Notes: a model not told the origin generated them from the letters alone. A DNA stretch of 41,624 bases from Phycisphaerae bacterium (GCA_003551645.1 PUND01000102.1:1-41624); one strand, 5' to 3'. Positions 15,217 to 24,073 are shown, numbered from the stretch's first letter. Made by a program: numbers and translations.

Positions 15217-16242
15217 ATGTCCCGCGCACAAATCATACGCGAATACTGGTCCACTTACAAACCCCGGGCGGTGTTGACCGTCGTGCCGGAACGCACCTAT
15301 GCCCAGAAGCCGCCGGAGCGGATGCTCGCCGAGGCCGAGGAGGTGCTCGCCCGCTGGGAGGCCTCCGGAGCGAATCTGCCCCCGGCGTTCTTTGCCGATT
15401 TCGGCACCATAAGCATGCCCGCAAGCTGGGGCGGGACCGTCCGGATCGGCGACCAGGGCAACCCCTATATCGCCCCGGCGGCCGAGAGCATCGACGAGGC
15501 GCTGGAGCTTCGACCGTGCGTGTGCCCCCACGCGGAACCGGCCGTCGAGATATATCACGAGCTTCGCCGCAGGACCGGCATCGAATCGCTGGGCTTCAAG
15601 ACTCCCGACTTCCAGGGCGTGCTGAACACCGCGGCCATGGTCTGCCGGCAGGAACAACTGCTGGTGGCGATGTACGAGCAGCCGGACAAGGTCCACCGCT
15701 TTCTGGACGCGGTCTGCGACCACCTCATCTCGACCGTCCGCACGCTTCGCGACCGGGCCGGAAGACTCGACGGCAACATCTGGCCTTACGTGTGGGTCCC
15801 GGACGATGTGGGCGTCTGCCTTACCGAAGACCTCATGCCGCTCCTGTCGCCGGAGATGTACAGGGATTTCGGCCTGCCTTATCTGGGCCGGATGGCCGAG
15901 GAGTTCGGCGGAGTCTTCATCCACTGCTGCGGCCGGTGGGGCCGACACGCGGCCAACCTGGCCGAGTCGGGCATCAACATACTCGGTGCCGAGTTTCACC
16001 ACCCGTTCACAACGGCCGCGGAGCTGTGCGAGCATCTGCCGGGGGTGGTCCTGACGCCATACCTTGCCGACTTCGCCGGGCACGACTACGAAAACTACGC
16101 CGAATTCGTGCTGGATGTGATAGAAACCAGCCGGCCGACCAATCCGGTCTGGATCGCCTTGAGCGAGGCGATGCTGCCCGACGGCAATCTCCCGGACCTG
16201 CCGGCCGCCGCGGGCGTTGAGACGGGCGGTTTTTGTGAGTAA
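15217..16242 (+). CDS. Uroporphyrinogen decarboxylase (UroD)-superfamily protein, methyltransferase-like
   Basis: A 341-residue TIM-barrel protein of the UroD/MtaA/CmuA superfamily. It begins MSRAQIIREYWSTYKPRAVL, has the mid-barrel FGLPYLGRMAEEFGGVFIHCCGRWGRH, in which His and Cys resemble the zinc-site HxC of corrinoid methyltransferases, and the GINILGAEFHHPFTTAAELC strand. The hallmark N-terminal arginine-rich UroD motif (RQAGRY) is missing, so heme synthesis is unlikely. Such paralogs are numerous in some Planctomycetota and are usually assigned to methyl transfer or to unknown decarboxylation. ATG 15217 has only a weak ribosome site. The neighbour downstream, 49 bp away, is a YlbF-family gene. 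The substrate is unknown. Confidence 0.82.
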   Translation: MSRAQIIREYWSTYKPRAVLTVVPERTYAQKPPERMLAEAEEVLARWEASGANLPPAFFADFGTISMPASWGGTVRIGDQGNPYIAPAAESIDEALELRPCVCPHAEPAVEIYHELRRRTGIESLGFKTPDFQGVLNTAAMVCRQEQLLVAMYEQPDKVHRFLDAVCDHLISTVRTLRDRAGRLDGNIWPYVWVPDDVGVCLTEDLMPLLSPEMYRDFGLPYLGRMAEEFGGVFIHCCGRWGRHAANLAESGINILGAEFHHPFTTAAELCEHLPGVVLTPYLADFAGHDYENYAEFVLDVIETSRPTNPVWIALSEAMLPDGNLPDLPAAAGVETGGFCE

Positions 16243-16291
16243 AACAACTGAAGGGAACCGTAGAATACCGACCGAATCGCAGGAGGATATT

Positions 16292-16630
16292 ATGCAGGAG
16301 ATTATCGATCTGGCCGAGCGACTTGGTCGCGCACTGGCGGAATCCCCGCAGGCCACCGCCCTGCGGGAAGCCCAGCAGCAGTTGCAGCAGGACGATGATA
16401 CTTCCGACTTGGTGAACCAGTACCGCCGGAAGGCCGAGAAGATCATGCAACTCGAAAAACAGGGCAAGCCGGTCGAACCCGAGGACAAACGCAAGCTCGA
16501 CGAGCTTCATTCAGCGCTGGCTTCCAAACCCGCTTTCAAGAGCTTCACGGCCGCACAATACGACTACGCGGACCTGATGCGCCGCGTGGACCAGGCACTG
16601 AACAAACACCTCGGACAGGAAGCCGAGTAG
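16292..16630 (+). CDS. YlbF/YmcA family regulator
   Basis: A 112-residue helical protein of the YlbF/YmcA family. It is almost entirely alpha-helix with charged heptads: IIDLAERLGRALAESPQATALREAQQQLQQDD, then YRRKAEKIMQLEKQGKPVEPEDKRKLDELHSALASKPAFKSF and ending AQYDYADLMRRVDQALN. The central LEKQGKPVEPED turn is characteristic. In Bacillus, YlbF with YmcA and YaaT forms a complex that redirects RNase Y; RNase Y is encoded 18 kb away in this same window. ATG 16292 has a perfect AGGAGG with a 5-nt spacer. It ends 32 bp from the convergent SGNH gene. Confidence 0.88.
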   Translation: MQEIIDLAERLGRALAESPQATALREAQQQLQQDDDTSDLVNQYRRKAEKIMQLEKQGKPVEPEDKRKLDELHSALASKPAFKSFTAAQYDYADLMRRVDQALNKHLGQEAE

Positions 16631-16662
16631 CACCGCGGACAGAGGCATTTCACCGTCGTGGT

Positions 16663-17733
16663 TCACGCTCCGGCGCTGTCGCCCAGCAGGCGCCGCACGT
16701 GCGGCTCGACCGAATCTGCCATGCGACAGGCGCCCAGGTCGTTCGGGTGCGAGCCGTCCACGGTCCCGTCGTAATCGTCGCCGAAGTAGTTGGCCTGCTC
16801 GATAAGTTGCAGGTTGTCGTCGCCGGCATACGCAAGCCGATGAACCAGCCGCCGCTGACAGCCGCTCTTGGCCCGCTGCGTTTTCAGCCGCTCCGGCTGA
16901 AAGGCGGCATCCCCGAACGCGCGGTCCGAGACGAACAGTATCGGGACATCGCCGTGCGCCCCTCGGACACTCTCGATAAGCTTCGGCGCGTTTTGCTGTA
17001 TTAGCTCCAACGTCATATTCGGCAGGCAGTCCACCACCAGCAGTCGATAGTCCAGCTCGTTGATGAACTCCATTACCTCCGGCTCCATCCGCCCGTTGCC
17101 GCCGAAGCCGAGGTTTATCAGTGGGTAGTCAAGCCGCCGCTGCAACACCGACGGCCAGGCCAGCCCCGGCCGACTGACGCCGACCCCGTGGCAGATGCTG
17201 GTCCCGTAGAGCACAATCGGCGGGCGGGCATCCGGCTTGCCCGGCTCGAAGCGGAACCGCTCGTGCACGCCGACTTCCACACCAGCTGTCTCTGTCGCCA
17301 GAGGCAGGTACACCCGATACTCTCGAAACGCCCCGTCCAGCGGCGTCTGGTTGAGCTTGCCGTCCGGCTCCGGCAGCCGCCAGGGATCCTGCTTGCCCAC
17401 CCACAGCCAACGGCCATCCTCGGCCCGGCCGTAGCAGTCAACGCCCGAAGTCGCAAGCACCGTCTCGTGCGGACCGGGCGTCGGTTCGCCGACAAGCCGC
17501 CATCGGATGTGGATATCCGTGGCGTCGGTGCGGAAGCGGACGCTGACGCCGGCAGGACCTCTGCTCTTGTCCCATACACCCTCATGGATCTTTCCCGCGG
17601 CATGGCCGGGCAGGCGGGCATATGTGTCGGCATCCTCGCGCCAGCCCAGACCGTCCACGGCCAGGTTGTTTCCGTCGTGCCATATGAGGCCCGAGAAAGG
17701 GTCTTCGGAGCTTTCGGTTTCAATCTGACTCAT
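16663..17733 (-). CDS. SGNH/GDSL-family hydrolase with N-terminal beta-sandwich domain
   Basis: A 356-residue two-domain esterase. The N-terminal half (about 20-165) is a beta-rich jelly-roll-like domain (IWHDGNNLAVDGLGW; GPAGVSVRFRTDATDIHIRWRL). The C-terminal half has the SGNH blocks: YGTSICHG (Ser nucleophile), GFGGNGRMEPEV (Gly and Asn of the oxyanion hole), and DGSHPNDLGACRMA with the catalytic Asp and His. This architecture is common in carbohydrate esterases acting on acetylated polysaccharides. No signal peptide is visible, so action may be intracellular on imported oligosaccharides. ATG 17733 has GGAGGA, although 11 nt away. The gene is divergent from the HAD hydrolase across 249 bp that hold a perfect inverted repeat. 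Confidence 0.87.
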   Translation of the reverse strand: MSQIETESSEDPFSGLIWHDGNNLAVDGLGWREDADTYARLPGHAAGKIHEGVWDKSRGPAGVSVRFRTDATDIHIRWRLVGEPTPGPHETVLATSGVDCYGRAEDGRWLWVGKQDPWRLPEPDGKLNQTPLDGAFREYRVYLPLATETAGVEVGVHERFRFEPGKPDARPPIVLYGTSICHGVGVSRPGLAWPSVLQRRLDYPLINLGFGGNGRMEPEVMEFINELDYRLLVVDCLPNMTLELIQQNAPKLIESVRGAHGDVPILFVSDRAFGDAAFQPERLKTQRAKSGCQRRLVHRLAYAGDDNLQLIEQANYFGDDYDGTVDGSHPNDLGACRMADSVEPHVRRLLGDSAGA

Positions 17734-17877
17734 GGCTTCTGTGTTCCTCCGGCGGCTTCGGGCCAGGAGGATACCCGAAACCGTAGCGGGGGTGAACACG
17801 GATCAATGCGGATGGTGTGAGCCGCCCATGGCCCGCCGCGGACGAGGGCCAATAAGGCGCGGCCCGGTCGCAACAGA

Positions 17878-17907
17878 TTGACTTGCCCACCGCCGGATTG
17901 CTTAACT
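17878..17907 (+). promoter_or_regulatory. Candidate promoter for the HAD hydrolase gene
   Basis: TTGACT (17878-17883) and TTAACT (17902-17907) with an 18-bp spacer, 75 bp before the ATG. The -10 match is partial, and a perfect inverted repeat overlaps it. Confidence 0.3.
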
Positions 17908-17929
17908 GTGCCTCCCCCGGCAATCCGGC
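17892..17929. repeat. 10-bp perfect inverted repeat in a divergent promoter region
   Basis: Arms GCCGGATTGC (17892-17901) and GCAATCCGGC (17920-17929) separated by 18 nt, between the SGNH and HAD genes. It may be an operator shared by both or an RNA hairpin in the HAD leader. There is no T-tract. Confidence 0.7.
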
Positions 17930-17982
17930 ACATCCCGGCCGGATCTGTCGGACACGGCCTTTACCAAGAGGGAAGGTGAGAG

Positions 17983-18702
17983 ATGAAATACGACGCCATA
18001 GTATTTGACCTCGGTAACACGCTCGTGTCGTACTTCTCCCGCCAACAGTGGCGGGAGTGCGTCTTCGGGCAATGCCTTGAGGCGGTTGAGCGGCGCCTCC
18101 GCGCGGAGGGGTTCCCTGCCCCGAGCAAGGAGGTCCTGGACCGCCGTGTGGCCGAGCAAAGGCGTGGAGGGGAGCAAATGCGTTTCCGCCCGCTGGCCGC
18201 CCGCTTGGGGCCAGTCTTCGGACTGGACGGCGCCGACGCTCGGCTCGACGAGGCGATGGCGCGGGAATTCCTCACCCCGGTCTTCGCATGCGCGCGGCTT
18301 CACGACGATTCCGTCCCCACTCTGCGGCTTCTCAGACAGCGCGGCGTGAAGACCGGCATACTCTCCAACACGCCCTGGGGCAGCCCCGCCGCGATGTGGC
18401 GCGAGGAGCTTGCGCGACACGGTCTGGACACCGAAGTGGATGCGGCCGCCTTCTGTGAGGACGCCGGATATCGCAAGCCAGCCCCGGAAGCATTCCACCA
18501 TATACTGCGGCGGCTGGAAACAGCGCCGGAGCGGGCGATGTTCGTGGGCGACGATCCGCGATGGGATGTCGCCGGGCCGCGAGCTATCGGAATGGAGGCA
18601 GTGCTGATTGAAAGGAACGGCCCGGGAGAATTCGACCTGACGGATTACAAGCCGGTTGACCGGATACAACATCTCCCGGAACTGATGAGGTTTCTGGAGT
18701 GA
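17983..18702 (+). CDS. HAD-superfamily hydrolase (subfamily IA-like)
   Basis: A 239-residue haloacid-dehalogenase-like phosphatase. Motif I is FDLGNTLV with the nucleophile Asp9, but the general acid/base Asp two residues later is Gly, a variant seen in some HAD subgroups. Motif II is ILSNTPWG, motif III the Lys of YRKPAPEAFH, and motif IV GDDPRWDVAG with the metal-binding Asp pair. A helical cap lies between about residues 20 and 95. ATG 17983 follows GGAAGGTGAGAG. The gene is convergent with the lipoprotein operon and is not obviously linked to a pathway. A 9-bp perfect stem (18036-18057) is embedded in the 5' coding part. Confidence 0.88.
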   Translation: MKYDAIVFDLGNTLVSYFSRQQWRECVFGQCLEAVERRLRAEGFPAPSKEVLDRRVAEQRRGGEQMRFRPLAARLGPVFGLDGADARLDEAMAREFLTPVFACARLHDDSVPTLRLLRQRGVKTGILSNTPWGSPAAMWREELARHGLDTEVDAAAFCEDAGYRKPAPEAFHHILRRLETAPERAMFVGDDPRWDVAGPRAIGMEAVLIERNGPGEFDLTDYKPVDRIQHLPELMRFLE

Positions 18703-18824
18703 AACACGATGCGGTCATCGTTGAACTGTTCGGGGCGCCCGCGCCGGCTTGCCCGGAGGTGGCGTTCGAGGCCACTCACGCCCGCTGAGCCGCCGGGGGG
18801 AGATTCGCTCCCGCCGTTCAACGA

Positions 18825-19457
18825 CTACCGCTGCTTTCTGTGGTCCACGAACAGCTTCATGATGTTGTCCGCGGACCGCTCCGCGATCATTTTCGACAAC
18901 ACCGTGGCCGGCTCGCGGTCTTCCATATCGACGTTCTCGATAAGGACCTTCTCGGCGGGGAAGCCGGCGGGCCGATCATCCGGCCAGAGCCGCCGCGCCT
19001 CGTGAACGTCCACCACGCGAACCGTGGACTCGATCTCGCCGTTCCAGGTCGTACTGCCGGCGTACCGGCTCACGTCGAATTTGTTCACGTGCACGTACAC
19101 CACCACATCTGCGCCCAGCCGCTCACCGATTTCACTGACAGACAAACGGCTGAAATCGCCCGTCGTCGAGGCCAGCCGCATCACGTCCGCCTGGTCCACC
19201 GTGCGGAAGGCAATGCCCTCTTGTTCCAGCCGATCGTTCAGTTGCGAGGCAAGGTCGCTCTGGACGGTCTCAAAGCCGGCAGGCGTCATGACGTCGTCCA
19301 CCAGCACCAGGTATGCCTTGTCACGAGGCGGCTTGTATTCCGCGCGTACTCTCTCGGGCGGGGCAAACGCGGCCACCGCCCAACCTATCGCGGCGCAGCC
19401 GCCGGAGGCAAAAGCCAGAGCGGCCAGCAGCACCGCCGTTAAAGCCGACCGTACCAT
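18825..19457 (-). CDS. Putative lipoprotein, downstream member of a tandem pair
   Basis: A 210-residue predicted lipoprotein: signal MVRSALTAVLLAALAFASGGC with the lipobox at SGGC, followed by a region with alternating strands (AYLVLVDDVMTPAGFET, ASQLNDRLEQEGIAFRTVD, IGERLGADVVVYVHVNKF). The ALGADVVV-type segment resembles proteins of the DUF799/CsgG-like group, which bind or assemble at the outer membrane, but I cannot assign it securely. Its ATG 19457 shares one base with the TGA of the preceding lipoprotein (TGATG), so translation is coupled; AGGAAGGA lies upstream. Both genes follow a DUF2752 gene. It is the last gene of the unit. Confidence 0.75.
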   Translation of the reverse strand: MVRSALTAVLLAALAFASGGCAAIGWAVAAFAPPERVRAEYKPPRDKAYLVLVDDVMTPAGFETVQSDLASQLNDRLEQEGIAFRTVDQADVMRLASTTGDFSRLSVSEIGERLGADVVVYVHVNKFDVSRYAGSTTWNGEIESTVRVVDVHEARRLWPDDRPAGFPAEKVLIENVDMEDREPATVLSKMIAERSADNIMKLFVDHRKQR

Positions 19458-20107
19458 CACGATCCTTCCTGCCCGGCGGGCATTTTGTGCTCATAGAATT
19501 TCCGTACAACCTCCTCCGCCAGAAGCCGCTGCATCTGAAAGCGGGCTTCATTGGCCGATCGCGACGCTTCCTCACCGGATATGGGCGCATACTCCACGCC
19601 CAGGTCGCCGTAGTGGCGAACACGCGCCTCGTCCTCGGCCGAGGACGCCCTGTACAAAGACACCTCCGCGACCGCCCTGCCAGTGAGTACATCCGGACCC
19701 CTGGGATCGCGCATACTGAAACGGACTACTGAGACAAGCAGAACGTAGTCGGCACCGAGTTCCTCTGCCAGCTTGGTCTTTGGCAGGGAGTCCCAGTTGA
19801 TATTCCGCCCCTGGTACCGGACGACCGCCATCGGGTCCACCACAGTCACGTCTTCAACCTTTTCCCTCAGCTCCCGGGCCAGCACGGACGTCATCTCCAA
19901 CTGCAGCGTCGGATATTCGAACTGAAGTGCATGCCTGCAGAAGACAACCGGGGCAACCGTGTTCCCAGGCAGGTTGTCGTAGTCCGCCGGGACGGTCTCC
20001 CCGCCCGGCTCAGGGGCCAGCAGATAGCCGAGATACCCCGCCGCGTCACATCCGGCGGCCGCAAGCAAAAGGCCGCACAAAACCGTCAATATGGCGTTTC
20101 TTTTCAT
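19457..20107 (-). CDS. Putative lipoprotein, upstream member of a tandem pair
   Basis: A 216-residue predicted lipoprotein with MKRNAILTVLCGLLLAAAGC (lipobox AAGC at residue 20). The mature part has the same general layout as its downstream neighbour: a long variable N-terminal segment, then TSVLARELREKVEDVTVVDPMAVV, LAEELGADYVLLVSVVRFSM (compare IGERLGADVVVYVHVNKFDV in the partner) and a helical C-terminal end. The two are probably ancient paralogs of a CsgG/DUF799-like group. ATG 20107 has AGGA with 6-nt spacing. It lies 29 bp after the DUF2752 stop. Confidence 0.75.
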   Translation of the reverse strand: MKRNAILTVLCGLLLAAAGCDAAGYLGYLLAPEPGGETVPADYDNLPGNTVAPVVFCRHALQFEYPTLQLEMTSVLARELREKVEDVTVVDPMAVVRYQGRNINWDSLPKTKLAEELGADYVLLVSVVRFSMRDPRGPDVLTGRAVAEVSLYRASSAEDEARVRHYGDLGVEYAPISGEEASRSANEARFQMQRLLAEEVVRKFYEHKMPAGQEGS

Positions 20108-20136
20108 CACCTGTCCTGTTTCCACCTTCGTGGTGC

Positions 20137-20625
20137 TCAGTGCAGTGGGTACTGCCCGGTGCCGAAGCCCCAGACGAGTTTCCACACCCAGCCCAGCAGC
20201 AGCATGCCGACGGCGACGCCCAACCACCACAAGCCGGGCTTAAGCCGGTGTATCGCCGATTGTCCGCTGATAAGCTCCACGGCGCCTGTCGCGGCGAACA
20301 CCAATACCGCAGCCACCAGCATCGCGCCGGCCGGCTGAGCCGAGACCGCCTCTCCCAGCCGGCCCCGAGCCGCCGCCGACACGGAAGTCGTCATACCGCA
20401 ACTCGGACACGGGTAGCCGTATCGGGCAATGAACGAACACGCCGGAAGGCCAAGCTCCTGATGGGTTCCGTACCCGCTTGTCCGCGGGTTCATCGACCAG
20501 GCCACCGCCAGCACGGCCGTGCACGACAGCAGCAAAGCCAGGCCCCGCAGACGAACCGTCAGCGCGGGTCCGGACCTGCCGGCCGGTGTGGATATCGTGT
20601 CTCCGTGAGCTTCCTCGGTATGCAT
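20137..20625 (-). CDS. DUF2752 membrane protein
   Basis: A 162-residue membrane protein of the DUF2752 family, defined by the central CPSCGMTTS motif (residue about 73), with TM helices on either side: LTVRLRGLALLLSCTAVLAVAW (about 25-45), ARGRLGEAVSAQPAGAMLVAAVLVF and WWLGVAVGMLLLGWVW. The cysteine pair in CPSC probably has a structural or redox role; the family function is unknown. The start is uncertain: ATG 20625 (MHTEEAH) has AGGGAA upstream, and two in-frame starts (20685 and 20676) would add a non-conserved leader. It sits 29 bp ahead of the two lipoprotein genes and 70 bp after the VWA gene. Confidence 0.82.
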   Translation of the reverse strand: MHTEEAHGDTISTPAGRSGPALTVRLRGLALLLSCTAVLAVAWSMNPRTSGYGTHQELGLPACSFIARYGYPCPSCGMTTSVSAAARGRLGEAVSAQPAGAMLVAAVLVFAATGAVELISGQSAIHRLKPGLWWLGVAVGMLLLGWVWKLVWGFGTGQYPLH

Positions 20626-20695
20626 CGAGAGTTCCCTAAGGAGTCGGTATATCCTACAGTCCGGCCCGGTCGTCATGCAATGCATTCTGACCGGC

Positions 20696-23296
20696 TCAGT
20701 GCAACTGGCTGCCGCGACGCACGAACCACTCGACTGTCACCAGCCCCACAAACAGCAAAAACAGCAACGTGAAGTCGTACAACCGGTAGGTATCCCCCGT
20801 CTCGTCGTCGGCGGCCGGCTCGCGGTGCCGATCCGCGACGTGATCGATTATCTCCGGCAGGGCCGACAGGTCCGCCGCCCTGCCCCTGCTGCGGTCGGCT
20901 ATCAGTTCCAGCAGGATGTCGTTCCGAGCCAGCCGGGCCATCTCCTCCGAATGCGCCGCCGCCGTCAGATCAAGCTCATCCTCACCGAGATGCGCGCCGT
21001 CCGCGTCGTCGGCCGACAGCGTCACCGTGTAGGTCCCCGGCTCGGCCGGTCTGTGTCGCAGCTCGTAAATCCCGGCGCCTATCGGCGAAAGCGGCAACGT
21101 CTCGCCCACCTCGGCTTCGGTTCGGCGAATCGTTGCCGATACCTGCGCATCCACCGCCGGCCGGCCCTGTTGGTCCTGGATACGCCCCAGCAGGCGCACC
21201 TCCTCGCCGCTTTCGACGTAGCAGCGGTCCAGCCGGGCCAGCACCGCCGAGCCGGTCTCCCTGGCCCGGGTCTCAACGTTGGCGAGCCAGCGTGTCAGTT
21301 GGCCCCAGAATCGCTCGTACGGGCTGTCGGCGCCCAGCCCGCGCAGGGGAAGATACCACTGCCAGGTGGTGTCGGCCGTGAACGCCGCGCTGCGACCGGT
21401 CCCGAACCGCTGGGCCGCAAGCACCACCAGCGGCCCGTGCTCGTTGCGGCGATCGGGATGGACCGCCAGCAGCGAGGCCCCGGGCTTGGCCGAGACCACC
21501 GTCACGCAGCCGCGAAGTTCCGGCAGCTCCGGCAGGTCCGGGTCCGCCTCGCGGCCGATGCCTGAGTAATAGTCCGTAATCGACTCGAATATCGGATGCG
21601 CCTCACCCTCGGCCGTCAGACGCGGAACGAAGGCCGTGGTGTCCTGCGGCTGCGAGCGGTCGCCCATGACCACCGGCATCGCCTCTTCCAGGGGCGTCCG
21701 CCCGTATCCGCCGGGACCGAAGGTGTTCTGGCCGCCGAGCATCAACAGCCCGCCGCCGTCGGCGACGAACGTCCGCAACCGCTCCAACTGTTCCCGTGTC
21801 CAGAAAGTCCGGTCAAGGTCGCCGATGATTATCACGTCGAACAGGCGAAAATCGTCTTCTGTCGCCGGCAGCCGATCCAGACGTTGTCCGCCTATCGAGC
21901 CCTGCGCCCAGAACCGGTTCTCCGCCACACGCACCAGGGCCATGAACTCGACGTTCGGGTCGCTGTCGAGTAGGCGTCGCAGGTACTTGTACTCCGGCCG
22001 CATCGAACCCTCCACCAGCAGAACCCGTATTCGCGGCTCGGTGACCAGGACGTGCAGGTCGAAATGGTTGTCCTCGGCGATCGCCTCCTGTGGGTGTTCT
22101 GGGATAACCACCCGGAGCCGGCGGATATTGGCGCGGGCGTCTCCGCCGTCGTTGCCGTTGCGAACGCCGCGGGGAGTCCACTTCATCTCGACGCTGATCG
22201 TGTCGCTGTCCTTTTCTGTCCAGATGCGCTCGGCGTCGAGGACGGTTTCGTCTTCGGTGTCCATAAGACGCACATCCGCCGGCACGGCCGACATGCCGGT
22301 AATCTCCACACGGGCGGTAACGGTGGCTACGTTATCGACCACCGCCTCCAGCGGCGCATCCGCGGACACCAGGCGTATGTTCCGCAGCCCAGGCGGGGTA
22401 TGCTCCGACGAGCCGACGCCCAGGGCGTAAACCGGCACGCCCGCCTCGACCGCGGCGTCCAGCACGATGTCCGAGGTGTTGTGGATGCCGTCGGTAATCA
22501 GCACCAGCCCCGCCAGCCGGGCGGCGGGAAAATCGCTCGACGGTCTGCGTATCGCGGCGGCTATGTTGGTACTCTGCGCCCACTCGCCCTTCGGCTCCAA
22601 CTGCGCCAGTGCATCCAGCGATTCCGACGGCAGCGCAGTCTCGGCGAAGTTGTACCACACCGGCCTGAAGTGCCGCTCGATGCGCCCTCGCTGAGACAGC
22701 AACATGTTCAGACACTGCTCGTAACGGCTCGGCAGATTAGGCCCGTCGGCCACGGACATCGACTGCGAGCGATCCACGACTATCGGCAGATAAGGCCTGG
22801 TGTCCGCCCGGTCGGCGGCTACGTGGACGGCCGGCTTGAACAGTATCAGCAACAGCGCCAGGATTCCGGCGGTACGAAGCAGCACCAGCAGCGCCAGACG
22901 GGACGCTCCCAAGGCCGAATACACCGCCACATAGAACACCCCCACCGCTAGGGCCGCCTGCCCGGCCAGCAGAGCCAGCCAGAACCGCTGACCGCCGCCT
23001 GAGGCCAGCGCCAAGGTGGCAATCGACAGTGCGGCCAGAATGGCGGCCACTATGGCGGATGTTCTGGCCGCTTGCCCGGCCCCGCGGATGCGCTGGACGG
23101 CGGCGTCCGCGGCAACAGCGAAGAACGCCGCCACTGGCCCCGCCGCGGCCGCCAGCGAAACAGACCCGTAGCGCCGCCTGCCCAGCCATAGCTGCCACGC
23201 GCCCCACGCCGCCAGCGACGCCGATACGCAAAGCAGCAGCACCGCCGGCAGAACGCCGCCACGCGTGCCGTGAAATTCCAGGAAGATCTGCGCCAT
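20696..23296 (-). CDS. Large membrane protein with VWA and glutamine-amidotransferase-like domains
   Basis: An 866-residue membrane protein of a type common in Planctomycetota and usually named only as a glutamine amidotransferase or VWA protein. The N-terminal about 160 residues hold four to five TM helices. A von Willebrand A domain follows with the MIDAS motif VVDRSQSMS (D-x-S-x-S) and GLVLITDGIHNTSD. A class I amidotransferase-like fold comes next (RIRVLLVEGSMRPEYKYLRRLL; FDVIIIGDLD; FVADGGGLLMLGGQ; LVVLAAQRFGTGRSAAF) with no obvious catalytic Cys-His-Glu triad. A C-terminal TM anchor (YDFTLLFLLFVGLVTVEWFV) ends the protein. ATG 23296 has only a weak site. In relatives the gene sits with MoxR and BatA genes; here it does not. 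Confidence 0.85.
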   Translation of the reverse strand: MAQIFLEFHGTRGGVLPAVLLLCVSASLAAWGAWQLWLGRRRYGSVSLAAAAGPVAAFFAVAADAAVQRIRGAGQAARTSAIVAAILAALSIATLALASGGGQRFWLALLAGQAALAVGVFYVAVYSALGASRLALLVLLRTAGILALLLILFKPAVHVAADRADTRPYLPIVVDRSQSMSVADGPNLPSRYEQCLNMLLSQRGRIERHFRPVWYNFAETALPSESLDALAQLEPKGEWAQSTNIAAAIRRPSSDFPAARLAGLVLITDGIHNTSDIVLDAAVEAGVPVYALGVGSSEHTPPGLRNIRLVSADAPLEAVVDNVATVTARVEITGMSAVPADVRLMDTEDETVLDAERIWTEKDSDTISVEMKWTPRGVRNGNDGGDARANIRRLRVVIPEHPQEAIAEDNHFDLHVLVTEPRIRVLLVEGSMRPEYKYLRRLLDSDPNVEFMALVRVAENRFWAQGSIGGQRLDRLPATEDDFRLFDVIIIGDLDRTFWTREQLERLRTFVADGGGLLMLGGQNTFGPGGYGRTPLEEAMPVVMGDRSQPQDTTAFVPRLTAEGEAHPIFESITDYYSGIGREADPDLPELPELRGCVTVVSAKPGASLLAVHPDRRNEHGPLVVLAAQRFGTGRSAAFTADTTWQWYLPLRGLGADSPYERFWGQLTRWLANVETRARETGSAVLARLDRCYVESGEEVRLLGRIQDQQGRPAVDAQVSATIRRTEAEVGETLPLSPIGAGIYELRHRPAEPGTYTVTLSADDADGAHLGEDELDLTAAAHSEEMARLARNDILLELIADRSRGRAADLSALPEIIDHVADRHREPAADDETGDTYRLYDFTLLFLLFVGLVTVEWFVRRGSQLH

Positions 23297-23347
23297 CAAA
23301 CCTTGAATGTAGAAATACCGCCGATGTTCCGCAAGACGAACCGCGCC

Positions 23348-24073
23348 TCAGGCCGTTTCCAGGTATTGCGGCAGCACCCGCGGGCCTTCCGGGCCGATGG
23401 TTATCACCGTGTATGGATGCGGCGGTTTGTGCAGCGCCGGGGATGTGAAATAGCCCACCCCGGCAAGAAAAGTCAGCGGCAGGCCTGCGTGGTAGTGCGC
23501 GCTTACCGAGAGCGTCACGCCGGCGGCCGCGTAGTCGGCGGTTACCCGTTCGTGCTCGGCAAGCGCGTATGGATAGTCGTTCTCCACCGGCGGGTGGATT
23601 GGGTTGTGCTGAAGCGCCACTATCGGCCCGTCGCCCGCGGCGGCCCAGTCAACGAACAGCCGCTGCTGCTCTTGCGGCCGATGGCCGGTGTCGTCGGCCC
23701 ACCACATGTCGGAAAACACGAACAGCCGGCAGCCGGCGATTTCGTGCCCGCCGGCCTCGGTGCCGAAGATGCCCAGGAGCCGCTCGGCATCAACGTCGTG
23801 GTTGCCCGGCACCACCAGCAGAGGTATGTCGGCCGCGGCGGTCCTGGCCGCCTCGGCAAGTTTTTGAAGGTTCTCCGGAGTGTCGGGATCATGGCCGTCC
23901 TCCACCAAGTCACCCATAAGCGCAACGGCGTGAATCCCGAACCGGCCGACGGCATCGCTTATCGCGTCTCGGACAAGCTGTACGCCGCGGCTGGGTCGGC
24001 GCTGTGGCTCGTCGTTACCCGACGGGTCGTAATGGACATCTCCGATTACCAGCAGTCGAAACGGTTCATTCAT
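23348..24073 (-). CDS. Calcineurin-like metallophosphoesterase
   Basis: A 241-residue phosphoesterase with all metal-binding motifs in order: VIGDVHYD (residues 9-16), MGDLVEDGHD, PGNHDVDAERL, then LQHNP and SAHYHAG near the C-terminus. The family covers nucleotide cyclic phosphodiesterases, UDP-sugar pyrophosphatases and related enzymes; no specific one is indicated. ATG 24073 has GGAG seven bases before. It is the first gene of a minus-strand run (24073 to 18825) with the VWA gene 51 bp downstream, and is divergent from trpD. A much longer in-frame extension upstream overlaps trpD in antisense and is not coding. Confidence 0.87.
   Translation of the reverse strand: MNEPFRLLVIGDVHYDPSGNDEPQRRPSRGVQLVRDAISDAVGRFGIHAVALMGDLVEDGHDPDTPENLQKLAEAARTAAADIPLLVVPGNHDVDAERLLGIFGTEAGGHEIAGCRLFVFSDMWWADDTGHRPQEQQRLFVDWAAAGDGPIVALQHNPIHPPVENDYPYALAEHERVTADYAAAGVTLSVSAHYHAGLPLTFLAGVGYFTSPALHKPPHPYTVITIGPEGPRVLPQYLETA

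Noticed and set aside
18036-18057. Perfect 9-bp stem-loop (CTCCCGCCA, 4-nt loop) early in the HAD gene
   Set aside because: It lies in coding sequence and fits normal codons; without comparative support it is likely chance in GC-rich DNA.
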